From IMG/VR virus record IMGVR_UViG_3300037487_000581, positions 1-64,000 of that record: a stretch of 64,000 nucleotides of DNA, one strand, 5' to 3'. The position numbers and the translations under genes are program-made. Position 1 is the stretch's first letter; every line of letters begins with the position of its first letter. Positions 1 to 6,736 of this stretch are shown here, piece after piece. The notes beneath the pieces were generated by a model. That model searched no databases, was not told the origin of the DNA, and was given only the letters and a program-made list of their open reading frames with translations. This DNA is from a virus.

Positions 1-50
<50 letters not shown>

Positions 51-51
51 C

Positions 52-85
52 AACATAACGTCATAACTAATTATATAGTTATGTT
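52..85. repeat. AT-rich inverted repeat
   Basis: Two nested dyads: AACATAAC (52-59) with GTTATGTT (78-85), and CATAACTA (62-69) with TAGTTATG (76-83). They lie between the TGGC repeat and the terminator of the next gene. Role unknown. Confidence 0.6.
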
Positions 86-95
86 AGGGTAAATA

Positions 96-121
96 AAAAG
101 CCGGGCAATTGCCCGGCTTTT
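96..121 (-). terminator. Rho-independent terminator, probably bidirectional
   Basis: A perfect palindrome GCCGGGCAATTGCCCGGC (100-117) is flanked by AAAA on the left and TTTT on the right, so it can end transcription from either side. It begins just past the stop of the leftward gene at 125-592. Confidence 0.85.
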
Positions 122-124
122 ATG

Positions 125-592
125 TTAGGCGCTTACGGGCATAAGCCAGCCCATGCGGTAACGAATATGCGCCGCTGCAACGGTGCCGCTACAACCCGTT
201 GCGCTTTGTACCGCTTGCGCTAATGCTGCGCTTGGGGCTGGTGCAGCGGCAACAATGGCGGCCCATGCTTGTGCGTTAAAACCTTGCTTGGGTACCTTGC
301 CAATTGCAGCGGCATTAACAGCAAGGCTACCGGCGGGCAGCTTGCCCAGTGTGGCATTACCTACCTTGTGCGCCAATGCCGTTGCGCCTTGTGCCGCTAA
401 ACCACTAGCTTGCATTACCGCCAACCTTGCGGCAGGCGTTGCCACTAACGGGGTGGCCGTAACATTAGCCACGGCTTGCTGTACTAAAGCCGTTAACCCA
501 TTGGGTAACGGTGCGGCAGTGTTAGCCGTTACATTGTTTGCGGGCGCATTGTTTGCGGGTTTTACTGCTTGCTTGCTTTTTGCTTGTGCCAT
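125..592 (-). CDS. Alanine-rich protein of unknown function
   Basis: About 155 residues starting MAQAKSKQ. A longer upstream extension exists, but the start at 592 is chosen because it has the phage-style leader AATAGGG-TAAACAAA-ATG, close to the leader of the gene at 11554-11781. Roughly a third of residues are alanine, the rest mainly Val, Leu, Asn, Pro and Gly, with few charges after the basic N-terminus (KSKQAVK). No signal peptide or clear membrane span. A strong terminator follows the stop. The rightward reading of the same DNA is also open but has no ribosome site. No family recognised. Confidence 0.6.
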   Translation of the reverse strand: MAQAKSKQAVKPANNAPANNVTANTAAPLPNGLTALVQQAVANVTATPLVATPAARLAVMQASGLAAQGATALAHKVGNATLGKLPAGSLAVNAAAIGKVPKQGFNAQAWAAIVAAAPAPSAALAQAVQSATGCSGTVAAAHIRYRMGWLMPVSA

Positions 593-599
593 TTTGTTT

Positions 600-628
600 A
601 CCCTATTAAGTAGGCGGCCAATTGCCGC
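600..628 (-). promoter_or_regulatory. Intergenic control module (dyad plus TAATAGGG)
   Basis: The dyad GCGGC-CAATT-GCCGC (614-628) precedes TAATAGGG and the start codon at 592, the same layout seen ahead of nine other leftward genes. The TAGGG part acts as ribosome site; the dyad could be an operator or an RNA hairpin. Confidence 0.5.
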
Positions 629-668
629 ACCCAAACTATAGCAACAAAAAACCCGCACGGCACAATAT

Positions 669-688
669 GCAAATAAATATTTATTTGC
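669..688. repeat. Perfect 20-base AT palindrome
   Basis: GCAAATAAATATTTATTTGC equals its own reverse complement. It lies about 80 bases upstream of the gene at 125-592, in a 293-base stretch (593-885) without genes. Possible protein-binding site. The rest of that stretch holds only the control module and the repeat cluster at 788-874. Confidence 0.7.
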
Positions 689-787
689 TTGCAATTGACC
701 GGCGTTTATGGTATTTGCGTGGGCATAGTGCAAACGTACTATTGCCAAAGACTAGCGGTTTATGTTATACGCGCACATGGGCAGGCG

Positions 788-855
788 TCAACCGATCTTT
801 GGAATCAACCGATCTGGTGATCTGTATAATCCGTATAATCAATTTCTGTATAATC
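788..855. repeat. Iteron-like cluster 1
   Basis: Contains TCAACCGATCT twice (788-798, 805-815) and three copies of (T/C)GTATAATC (823-831, 832-840, 847-855). The same two motif families recur on the other side of the small gene at 886-1182, in the cluster at 1314-1642. Confidence 0.75.
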
Positions 856-856
856 A

Positions 857-874
857 CCGGACACGAGGTCCGGA
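857..874 (-). terminator. Hairpin after the gene at 886-1182
   Basis: CCGGAC-ACGAGG-TCCGG-type stem-loop about 12 bases past the stop of the leftward gene. No good U tract follows, so termination is uncertain. Confidence 0.4.
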
Positions 875-885
875 TGTATAAGGGA

Positions 886-1182
886 TTAGAACCGGAAGTT
901 ATCTGCCATCGGTTCTAATGTCTTTTCAAACTCACTCTGTTCCTTTTGTCTCCAACCAATGACTCCGTCTGGAACCAAGAACCACTGATCATTGATCAAC
1001 GCATATCCATAGCCGTTGGGCAAATTTACATAAGGTGTACGTGATGGACAAGAATGACCGCAATCCCAATTGCCGAGTGCTCCATAAGGATTCAACATCA
1101 AATTTCCTGCCTTTTCTTTGTAGACTGTCAACTCTACATTGAAATCCTTGTTCACCTTGGTCAGCAATTCTTTGTAATCCAT
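886..1182 (-). CDS. Small protein of unknown function
   Basis: 98 residues beginning MDYKELLTKV. The start at 1182 has a good AGGAG ribosome site; an in-frame extension upstream does not. The protein is soluble and mixed in composition, with Cys at GNWDCGHSC that could bind metal or be incidental, and a C-terminal part rich in aromatic and charged residues. It is flanked on both sides by the same iteron-like repeats, so it sits inside the repeat-rich control region. No family recognised. Confidence 0.7.
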   Translation of the reverse strand: MDYKELLTKVNKDFNVELTVYKEKAGNLMLNPYGALGNWDCGHSCPSRTPYVNLPNGYGYALINDQWFLVPDGVIGWRQKEQSEFEKTLEPMADNFRF

Positions 1183-1190
1183 TTCAGTTC

Positions 1191-1240
1191 TCCTAAGGGT
1201 TGGCCGTAATAAGTAAACGGCAGGCACACAATAACCCGCA
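1191..1240 (-). promoter_or_regulatory. Intergenic control module
   Basis: GCCGT (1203-1207) and ACGGC (1217-1221) form a dyad with a nine-base spacer, followed on the leftward strand by CCAACCCTTAGGAG and the start at 1182. The outer part, CACACAATAACCCGC, matches the loop-side sequence of other modules. Confidence 0.5.
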
Positions 1241-1313
1241 TATTGTTCAATAACATTGTTTTTATTTATGGTAAATCGTTGGATCTTATGATATTTTCTA
1301 ACGGATCAATAAG

Positions 1314-1642
1314 ATCAACCGATCGTTAGAATTCGTATAATCAATTTCTGTATAATCGAGTGAGCGCTAGAATTCGTATAATCAATAGATCTCTTTACTC
1401 GTATAATCGAGTGAGCGTTAGATCATGGGAGCTCATTTAACGAGTTTCTGGCTAGATCATGGGAGCTCAATTAACGAGAACTTTAGACTCTTTGCTCGTA
1501 TAATCTCTAGATCCAATCGAGTTGACTCCCACCCATAGGAGATCCAAATTCAGAATAAACTTCAATCAAAATTGAACTTTTCGTACCCCTAGACACGACA
1601 TAAACTCATTTCTATTCATAAGGATCATTCTCACGTATAATC
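1314..1642. repeat. Iteron-like cluster 2
   Basis: Six copies of (C/T)GTATAATC at 1334, 1349, 1375, 1400, 1497 and 1634, plus ATCAACCGATCG at 1314. A longer unit, GTATAATCGAGTGAGCG, occurs at 1350-1366 and 1401-1417. On the other strand the core reads GATTATAC(A/G), loosely like a DnaA box (one or more mismatches). No gene lies in 1183-1985; this stretch is a candidate replication origin or transcription control region. Confidence 0.7.
1421..1478. repeat. 24-base direct repeat, two copies
   Basis: GATCATGGGAGCTCATTTAA plus CGAG at 1421-1444 recurs at 1455-1478 with one change (AATT for ATTT). Each copy carries a GAGCTC palindrome and one GATC. The copies are ten bases apart inside iteron cluster 2. 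Confidence 0.85.
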
Positions 1643-1850
1643 CTTAAATACCATACTAATTTACTGGGTGACCTTAACGACGAGTTGCTTAAGAATTGAA
1701 CAACTTTAAAACCCCGCACCTTATAAATCATACACTTGACCATAGTGGTACTAACAAATTGTAAATGCAGCAGCATTTTTTAAAAACGAGTTTGCCAGCC
1801 ACCAATATTGTAACTCTTTAATTACATAATGCTCCCACCCTATATACACA
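1568..1850. repeat. Duplicated intergenic element, copy A
   Basis: Resembles 34057-34283 in the same orientation. Shared blocks include CCCCTAGACA near 1587 followed by TAAACTC, a GCAGCA block near 1767, AATATTGTAACT (1804-1815) followed by TTTAATTA, and CCCTATAT (1838-1845). It lies between iteron cluster 2 and the rightward gene at 1986. It holds no gene and may be a promoter region or origin. Confidence 0.7.
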
Positions 1851-1985
1851 CCTCACCTCACCACTGCCATGTTACAGAGCAAACTAATATGTATTGTAAA
1901 GACCACCAATACCATGTAAAATTATTACCATCTGGAGTGGCGATAACGAAGTTATTACCACATTCATCGACCCATAGGAGCTATT

Positions 1986-3119
1986 ATGTATCAATCAAAT
2001 GAACGTAAAATCGAAATAGTCTTAAACATTGATCAAAATGAAGTTCATCTGCAGAAGTTAAGTGATCCCAAATACAGATACAGTCAATTGTTTAAGCGTC
2101 AAGGTTTTATCAAATATTACGCTGCCGGTGTCGTTATACAGTCTGCAAATGACTTCCGACGAGCTCTGAATCGTGACGAAACAAATCCGATGTTTGCCAC
2201 CTCGCTTGTTCTTTGTTTATCTGTTGATAGCAAACTCCAGCCAAATAACGAGTTCACATTTAAGACTTACCGTCGCGTTTATATTCCATTCGGTGTCGAA
2301 GTGCAATCAATCAAAGTTGATGACCTGATGTATAAGTCATTCCCACAGACGACAGATTTTTCATTGATTAAAATTGAGAGTTGTACCATCGATCTTAATT
2401 TGAAACAGGCTAAAATCAAAGGGACAGTTGGGCTTGAATTTACACTTGAAGAAACAGAATATGACAAGTTTCAATTCTTTAGAAACAAGATTGAACCTCT
2501 GTATGCCCACATACAGAAAGTTATGATGCGCCCTGAGCTTGATCTTTATGAGAACGATTTTATTGCGGCTGAAGTACTGAAAATGGCAACAACTGTTCTT
2601 AAGAACCTTGACCTTCTCCATTCTAACAGTTTCAATAGTAATCGTATAGTTCGCAAACAATTGATTAATGCACTGATTGACCAAGATCGACCGCTTGTTA
2701 TGCCCGATGGTTCAGTTGATTTGTTTGAGCGCGATGAAGATGACCAACCTACTAAGAAACAACCATTCGCAATGGGTCTCTATGAATACAAAGGCGCATA
2801 CTTTAAGGATAAACTCGAATGCGACAGTTTTATGAGAAATGCCGAATATTGCGGTCAAACAGCAGACAGTATCGTTGCCAATCAGAAACTCGCTAATCGT
2901 TACGAATACATGATGGAATTTCTGACTGAGAGCCAACGCATCCATGAAATAACCGAAGAAGAGATCAATCACCCTGAGTTTGTCATGTATGCCATGACGG
3001 AAGAAGAGCGCGGTGAATACGAGTCGCTAAACAATGATACCGACAAAGATAAAGCCGCACGACTGGAACTAGCTCGCGCGGCGAAGTTAAGATGGAAGAT
3101 GGCTCAAGGACGAATGTAA
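1986..3119 (+). CDS. Rightward 377-residue protein of unknown function
   Basis: One of only two convincing rightward genes. The start at 1986 has AGGAG seven bases upstream, and a long repeat-rich leader precedes it. The protein is soluble, with a basic N-terminal half rich in beta-type sequence (KIEIVLNIDQNEVHL; TYRRVYIPFGVEVQSIKVDD), a charged middle, and an acidic helical C-terminal third ending in a basic patch (AARLELARAAKLRWKMAQ). It is at the opposite end of the early region from the helicase genes and next to the origin-like repeats, so an initiator or partition-like role is conceivable but not shown. No family recognised. Confidence 0.8.
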   Translation: MYQSNERKIEIVLNIDQNEVHLQKLSDPKYRYSQLFKRQGFIKYYAAGVVIQSANDFRRALNRDETNPMFATSLVLCLSVDSKLQPNNEFTFKTYRRVYIPFGVEVQSIKVDDLMYKSFPQTTDFSLIKIESCTIDLNLKQAKIKGTVGLEFTLEETEYDKFQFFRNKIEPLYAHIQKVMMRPELDLYENDFIAAEVLKMATTVLKNLDLLHSNSFNSNRIVRKQLINALIDQDRPLVMPDGSVDLFERDEDDQPTKKQPFAMGLYEYKGAYFKDKLECDSFMRNAEYCGQTADSIVANQKLANRYEYMMEFLTESQRIHEITEEEINHPEFVMYAMTEEERGEYESLNNDTDKDKAARLELARAAKLRWKMAQGRM

Positions 3120-3123
3120 GTCG

Positions 3124-3435
3124 TTAAGGAACATCCTGCATAAGATCCATGTACCGCTCCCGCGTTTCCTGTTTGATTTTAAGAATCTTCTCAGGGCACA
3201 CGGGGATTTCGTACCATTTGGAATCGAGCGGCGCTGAATAAATCCATTTGACATTAATGGAATCGAAATAAGAAGCAGGTGCATATGCCCAACGGTTAGC
3301 CGTAGCGCGCCGGAAGTAAACGATTACCAAGATCTCTTCCGGGATACCAGGATTTGCGGCAACGAACTCAGCACGATGCTTGTTACGAAGATAGCGTTGG
3401 ACGAGTTCGAATGAACTATTATTGGATGCTTGCAT
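3124..3435 (-). CDS. Small protein of unknown function
   Basis: 103 residues, MQASNNSSFELV start with AAGGAG ribosome site. Converges with the gene at 1986-3119, stops four bases apart. Contains VIVYFRRATANRWAYAPASYFD, a beta-rich core, and a helical C-terminus ending YMDLMQDVP. No membrane span. No family recognised. Confidence 0.75.
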   Translation of the reverse strand: MQASNNSSFELVQRYLRNKHRAEFVAANPGIPEEILVIVYFRRATANRWAYAPASYFDSINVKWIYSAPLDSKWYEIPVCPEKILKIKQETRERYMDLMQDVP

Positions 3436-3445
3436 GATTTGCTCC

Positions 3446-3649
3446 TTAGAAAGGCACTTCGTTGTTATCGGTCATTTCTGCTTTACCATTGCAGATAAAC
3501 ACGAGATCTTCATCCGACTCGTACATATCAAAAGCGTCGTTACCAACGATGATCGGGCCGTTTTCCATGCCACCGATGTCTTCCCAATCGGCTTCCACGT
3601 GCTCATGTTTGTAACCCATTGCCAACAAATATTCGTGTGCGTGTGTCAT
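3446..3649 (-). CDS. Small acidic protein of unknown function
   Basis: 67 residues beginning MTHAHEYLLAMG; start at 3649 set by GGAG in a CCAATAGGAGAAATGAA leader. Strongly acidic in its middle (NDAFDMYESDEDL). First gene after a control module; followed after ten bases by the gene at 3124-3435. Acidic DNA-mimic or anti-host roles are possible for such early proteins but there is no direct evidence. Confidence 0.7.
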   Translation of the reverse strand: MTHAHEYLLAMGYKHEHVEADWEDIGGMENGPIIVGNDAFDMYESDEDLVFICNGKAEMTDNNEVPF

Positions 3650-3654
3650 TTCAT

Positions 3655-3717
3655 TTCTCCTATTGGTTATGCCGTAGTAATATGTAACGGCAACCAAATA
3701 ATAACCCAAGGGTTATT
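3655..3717 (-). promoter_or_regulatory. Intergenic control module with terminator hairpin
   Basis: The dyad GCCGT (3671-3675)/ACGGC (3687-3691) precedes the AATAGGAG leader of the gene at 3446-3649. An adjoining hairpin AATAACCC-AA-GGGTTATT (3700-3717) overlaps the stop codon of the HNH gene and could end its transcription. Confidence 0.55.
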
Positions 3718-4315
3718 CACTGTGCGGGTTATTTGCCCAAGTAACTCCGTTTCTAATTCGCGATATAGTAGATCTGTTGACCTTAAATTTCTCAGCCAAC
3801 ATTCTCATACAACCATAATGATCTTTTGTATTTCTTATTTCGTTCACATCTTCCTCAGTTAATTTTGACAAATTGTCTTTCTCAGGATTGACTTTTGTCC
3901 AATGTTTTTCGCCTCTTGCCACTTTTTCTGGATTTTTCCTTGACCAATGTTCATCTCCGCTAGACATATTTTCTGGATTCAATCTTGAATGATGTTCGTC
4001 ACCCCTTTTAATCTTACCGTTACGGATCGCATCTGCAATGTTGTCAGCCTGTGTACCGTATGCGAGATTCGATAAGACGTTGTTTTCACGATTATCGTCA
4101 AGATGTCTTACTAATTGTCCTTCTGGACAGGGTCCGATAAACAATCTTGCTACAACACGATGGATACTAAACTCTTTCTTTACGAAATCATTTTTAACTC
4201 TTATACACGGGTATCCATTGTGTAAGAAGATTCGTACATAATCGTCTCCTTTCTTAACAAGACCTGTGTCAGAAAACTGGTAATCAGGGAATTCCTTAAG
4301 TGAGCGCCATTCCAT
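3713..4315 (-). CDS. HNH homing endonuclease (NUMOD4-type)
   Basis: 200 residues with GGAG ribosome site. Order of parts: an N-terminal NUMOD4-like segment (WRSLKEFPDYQFSDTGLV), an HNH core with the typical IHRVVARLF, VRHLDDNRENN and LSNLAYGTQADN motifs (about residues 50-95), three imitation repeats of the form RGDEHxxRxNPE (about 100-145), and a C-terminal helix-turn-helix (LAEKFKVNRSTISRIRNG). This is the standard plan of free-standing phage homing endonucleases: cleavage by HNH, target recognition by the repeats and HTH. It is probably selfish and not needed for replication. It stands alone between two divergently arranged genes, with no intron evident nearby. Confidence 0.92.
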   Translation of the reverse strand: MEWRSLKEFPDYQFSDTGLVKKGDDYVRIFLHNGYPCIRVKNDFVKKEFSIHRVVARLFIGPCPEGQLVRHLDDNRENNVLSNLAYGTQADNIADAIRNGKIKRGDEHHSRLNPENMSSGDEHWSRKNPEKVARGEKHWTKVNPEKDNLSKLTEEDVNEIRNTKDHYGCMRMLAEKFKVNRSTISRIRNGVTWANNPHSE

Positions 4316-4335
4316 TTGTTTCTCCGTTGAGTTTA

Positions 4336-4355
4336 TGCTACAGTGTTAATTGTAG
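4336..4355. promoter_or_regulatory. Inverted repeat between divergent genes
   Basis: GCTACA (about 4336) and TGTAGC (to about 4355) flank an AT-rich centre in the 99-base gap between the leftward HNH gene and the rightward nuclease gene. The position suits a shared operator or promoter. Confidence 0.35.
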
Positions 4356-4414
4356 CACGTTTACTCTTAACCCGCATGGGCGTCGTTTGCAAAGCAATAT
4401 GTTAAAGGATCAAC

Positions 4415-5008
4415 ATGGCAAGTAAACCAGAACTCTTAATCTACCAATCTCTTAGGGGAATGTTTTCTAAACATTTCCCTAAAGGAAGATGGATCTTACA
4501 GAGAATAGAGACATCGACTGGAGTCGGTATTCCTGACATCTATTTCTCATTGCTCGTCAATGAGCAACACATGAACATGTGGATAGAGACAAAGACTGTT
4601 GATTATGTGGTGTCAAACGAACAATTAAATTGGGCTTATCAACACACATTGACAGGTGGTTTGACCTATATTGTGACTCGTATAAACACGGCGCAAATAC
4701 CCGCCAAAAGCGGTATAAACAACCCCGCTACGACGGCCTACAGTACCCCAAATTTAACATCTAACATACTTGCCCACCCTACCCTATACCCACAATTGCA
4801 CGAGCTTTGCAATGGGCCATATACGCAATGTGAAAACATAACCAATGAACGTAAAAAAGGACAGGAGACGTTAGTCTTTCTGTCCTTCGATGATCGGATG
4901 CGGGAGTGTTCCTCCCTTGGTGTCTACATACGCCGCTTTAATCCTCCGATGCTAGAGGTGGGACATTGGGCACGACATATGGCAGATTGTCCTTCTCAAT
5001 CACTGTAA
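4415..5008 (+). CDS. VRR-NUC-like PD-(D/E)XK nuclease
   Basis: 197 residues; AAAGGAT precedes the start. The first 100 residues match the VRR-NUC layout: TGVGIPDIYF (the G-x-PD motif), MWIETKT (the ExK catalytic pair), then NEQLNWAYQHTLTGGLTYIVTR, which is the usual Q-containing helix and final strand. Proteins of this fold act as structure-specific nucleases, including Holliday-junction resolvases. The stretch after about residue 100 (Thr/Pro/Asn-rich) does not belong to the fold. The 3' end overlaps the convergent gene at 4938-5129 by 71 bases. A second rightward gene on the edge of the repeat-rich region. Confidence 0.75.
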   Translation: MASKPELLIYQSLRGMFSKHFPKGRWILQRIETSTGVGIPDIYFSLLVNEQHMNMWIETKTVDYVVSNEQLNWAYQHTLTGGLTYIVTRINTAQIPAKSGINNPATTAYSTPNLTSNILAHPTLYPQLHELCNGPYTQCENITNERKKGQETLVFLSFDDRMRECSSLGVYIRRFNPPMLEVGHWARHMADCPSQSL

Positions 5009-5129
5009 ATGCGAATTTGTGATTTACACGTAACCACCTCTTCATTGCGATGTTGTATAAGATACATTCACGTATAACCCACACAATACCGACAACCCAC
5101 GGTATAACAAATATGATTTCTGGTTTCAT
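4938..5129 (-). CDS. Small single-span membrane protein
   Basis: 63 residues beginning MKPEIIFVIPWVVGIVWVI, a clear N-terminal transmembrane helix, followed by a basic stretch (MKRWLRVNHK). AGGAG is suitably spaced before 5129. The last 71 bases overlap the rightward nuclease gene tail to tail, which is unusual here, so the annotated C-terminus could be readthrough of a once shorter gene. Confidence 0.55.
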   Translation of the reverse strand: MKPEIIFVIPWVVGIVWVIRECILYNIAMKRWLRVNHKFAFTVIEKDNLPYVVPNVPPLASED

Positions 5130-5398
5130 GTGGTTTCTCCTAGTGCGCGGATAGCGTCTGCGCAATCTGAAAGTTCTTCGTTAACTACCGAAGCACGATG
5201 CGGACCTTTAAAACTCTCGCATGTTTTTGCACAACGCTCAATTGTTGATTTCTTTGCTGCTTTCCAAACGTCCCAACAGATTTGTTTGAAGCTGAGTAAT
5301 GTGTATCGCCCCTCTTCTGGATGCCATTCATCGTGGATCGTATAACCCCTTACGCGATACCAATGTTCAAAATCTGCATCTGGTAAATGTGGTTTCAT
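5126..5398 (-). CDS. Small protein with CADAIRALGE C-terminus
   Basis: 90 residues, GGAAGGGA ribosome site. The C-terminal motif CADAIRALGE recurs in the proteins at 7294-7611 and 7611-8090, so these three share a terminal module common in phage early proteins of unknown function. The middle contains WKAAKKSTIERCAKTCESF. Start of the GC-richer block. ATGA overlap with the next gene. Confidence 0.75.
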   Translation of the reverse strand: MKPHLPDADFEHWYRVRGYTIHDEWHPEEGRYTLLSFKQICWDVWKAAKKSTIERCAKTCESFKGPHRASVVNEELSDCADAIRALGETT

Positions 5399-5422
5399 TT
5401 CATTCCCTTCCCGTGTTAGCCG

Positions 5423-5650
5423 TCACCATGACATCGTGTCGCGCAGGGTGGAAATCTTCACGTCGTAGAGGCCAGTCTTCTGCATTTCTCCCTTGGCCGC
5501 TTCGAGCATCGCCAGCCGCTCCTTCTGCTCGGCGATCTTGCGCTCCAAGTTCTCGCCACACGTCATCTGTTGCATCGGGTCTTGCTTCATTTCATATCCG
5601 CCAAGGACTCCAATGACTCCTTGTGACGCACTATTGCTTTTTTCGTACAT
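5423..5650 (-). CDS. Small coiled-coil protein of unknown function
   Basis: 75 residues; AAGGAAA before the start at 5650. Residues 30-60 (CGENLERKIAEQKERLAMLE) read as a helical coiled coil. A second start, MKQDPMQQ, lies about 20 residues in. Composition and GC content match the cassette-like block rather than the flanking early genes. Confidence 0.6.
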   Translation of the reverse strand: MYEKSNSASQGVIGVLGGYEMKQDPMQQMTCGENLERKIAEQKERLAMLEAAKGEMQKTGLYDVKISTLRDTMSW

Positions 5651-5694
5651 GAGTATTTCCTTTTCAGTTGTGCCGCGTTTTGTCGTGTCACGGA

Positions 5695-5735
5695 TAACAC
5701 GTCGCTCAACCCGGACGCTGCGCCGGCAAGCTCTT
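5695..5735 (+). other. Decayed integron attC-like site
   Basis: TAACACGTCGCTCAAC (5695-5710) is identical to the left half of the complete attC at 6737-6804, and GCGCCGG-CAAGCTC that follows aligns with its GCGCCGG-TTAGCTA. The right core GTTAGGC is replaced by TTCAACC and the variable hairpin is shortened. It lies in the 112-base gap before the gene at 5763-6074. Confidence 0.6.
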
Positions 5736-5762
5736 CAACCTTCATCGCTTCATCCACGTTCA

Positions 5763-6074
5763 TCACTCATTGCATATTCCTGACTCCAAGGCCAGCACCT
5801 CATCCAACGCATCCCTGACTGCTATCTGTATGCGCGCTGTTGTTCGTGTCACGTCTTGAATGCTTCCGAGCAGGTACGGTGTTACTTTCCGCGCGGCTTG
5901 CAACGCCAGTTCGTCACGCGTGTTTGGAGTAATTTCCGTGTTCAATCTCCCTGCTGCGTATCCGGCATCAAAACAAGTACGCCCATACGCCAGCATTTGC
6001 ATTCCGCTGTAGGCGTCAAACGATAGAGATTCGCAATCTTCTGGTTCAGGACGTTCTGGTAAATGTTGATTCAT
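5763..6074 (-). CDS. Small protein of unknown function
   Basis: 103 residues, GGAGA ribosome site. Contains FDAYSGMQMLAYGRTCFDAGYAAGR and a long C-terminal helix (RTTARIQIAVRDALDEVLALE). No catalytic motif or membrane span. GC-rich codon choice. Confidence 0.7.
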   Translation of the reverse strand: MNQHLPERPEPEDCESLSFDAYSGMQMLAYGRTCFDAGYAAGRLNTEITPNTRDELALQAARKVTPYLLGSIQDVTRTTARIQIAVRDALDEVLALESGICNE

Positions 6075-6156
6075 TTCAGCTCTCCAATCTCGCTAATACT
6101 TTTTCAAGTATTGGTTTGGGTAAACCCTCAACCATACGATCAATATTTGTTGGCCG

Positions 6157-6255
6157 TCACCTTGGATTAATCCAGCTATAGCCTTCCGCAGACATCGCAT
6201 TCGCTACCCGAATGTGATGATGTTTCTTAATCGCTCGTACTATGTGGTGTTTCAT
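6157..6255 (-). CDS. 32-residue basic peptide
   Basis: Begins MKHHIVRAIKKHHH with a strong AGGAGG site; histidine and lysine rich, ends YSWINPR. It is two bases from the next upstream gene at 6257-6493, so probably co-translated. A further 19-codon reading frame (6076-6135) follows but has no ribosome site. Confidence 0.5.
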   Translation of the reverse strand: MKHHIVRAIKKHHHIRVANAMSAEGYSWINPR

Positions 6256-6256
6256 T

Positions 6257-6493
6257 TCAGTCCTCCTCCATCGCATCTCGCGCTCGGCTTAAACGCAGAT
6301 CAAAATGCAATGCATCAAGCAACCGCGTCTGGTCTTCTTTGATGCCCGCCTGCTTGAACTGATCCATCAAATTGGATAGCGCCACTGCATCAGTAAAGTT
6401 ATCCATAGGAAGAAACACTGACGGACAGCCTTGCAGTTTGAACTCTGCTATGCCCGATGAAGTTGCTACGCTTCCTGTCCAGTTGAAATTCAT
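6257..6493 (-). CDS. Small protein of unknown function
   Basis: 78 residues from MNFNWTGSVATSSG; AAGGA site before 6493. Mixed beta N-terminus and helical, charged C-terminus (HFDLRLSRARDAMEED). Lies immediately left of the isolated GTTAGGC core at 6548-6554. Confidence 0.7.
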   Translation of the reverse strand: MNFNWTGSVATSSGIAEFKLQGCPSVFLPMDNFTDAVALSNLMDQFKQAGIKEDQTRLLDALHFDLRLSRARDAMEED

Positions 6494-6541
6494 GCTGTGA
6501 TTCCTTGTAAATACGCGGTTACATGTCAAATATGCTGTGTT

Positions 6542-6715
6542 CTATGCGTTAGGCGGCGTAAGGTTCGGAAGTTTTGGGTTTTTGTTCCACGCCAATGAAA
6601 AAGATTTGTACCCGAAATTCACCCAAAGCAAGTGCCTATGGCTATCTTGTATTTTGCTATTTCTGTACCCAATGCCGTAGGCAAACTGATTACTCATTGA
6701 TGTATATTTTTGCAT
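6542..6715 (-). CDS. 57-residue protein inside attC cassette
   Basis: Begins MQKYTSMSNQFAYGIGYRNS with AAGGAG six bases upstream. It fills nearly all of the 250-base segment bounded by GTTAGGC at 6548 and GCCTAAC at 6737, and its last codons (PPNA, stop) run through the GTTAGGC core, as cassette genes often do. It reads opposite to the canonical direction of the attC site. A rightward frame (6595-6792) entering attC is also open but has no ribosome site. Function unknown. Confidence 0.6.
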   Translation of the reverse strand: MQKYTSMSNQFAYGIGYRNSKIQDSHRHLLWVNFGYKSFSLAWNKNPKLPNLTPPNA

Positions 6716-6736
6716 TCATATCTCCTTGTGTTCTCC

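Noticed and set aside
124-130. GTTAGGC next to the first terminator as a further attC core
   Set aside because: It is the stop region (GCC TAA C) of the alanine-rich gene. No partner core or L boxes are present; the adjoining palindrome is a terminator.
183-641. Rightward 152-residue reading frame opposite the alanine-rich gene
   Set aside because: No ribosome site, Cys/Ala composition typical of an antisense shadow, while the leftward frame has a phage leader and terminator.
1736-1764. Sigma-70 promoter TTGACC/TTGTAA before the rightward gene
   Set aside because: The -10 match is poor and the AT-rich context gives many such matches.
6076-6135. 19-codon frame MVEGLPKPILEK
   Set aside because: Ends in an overlap with the next start but has no ribosome site; not enough evidence.
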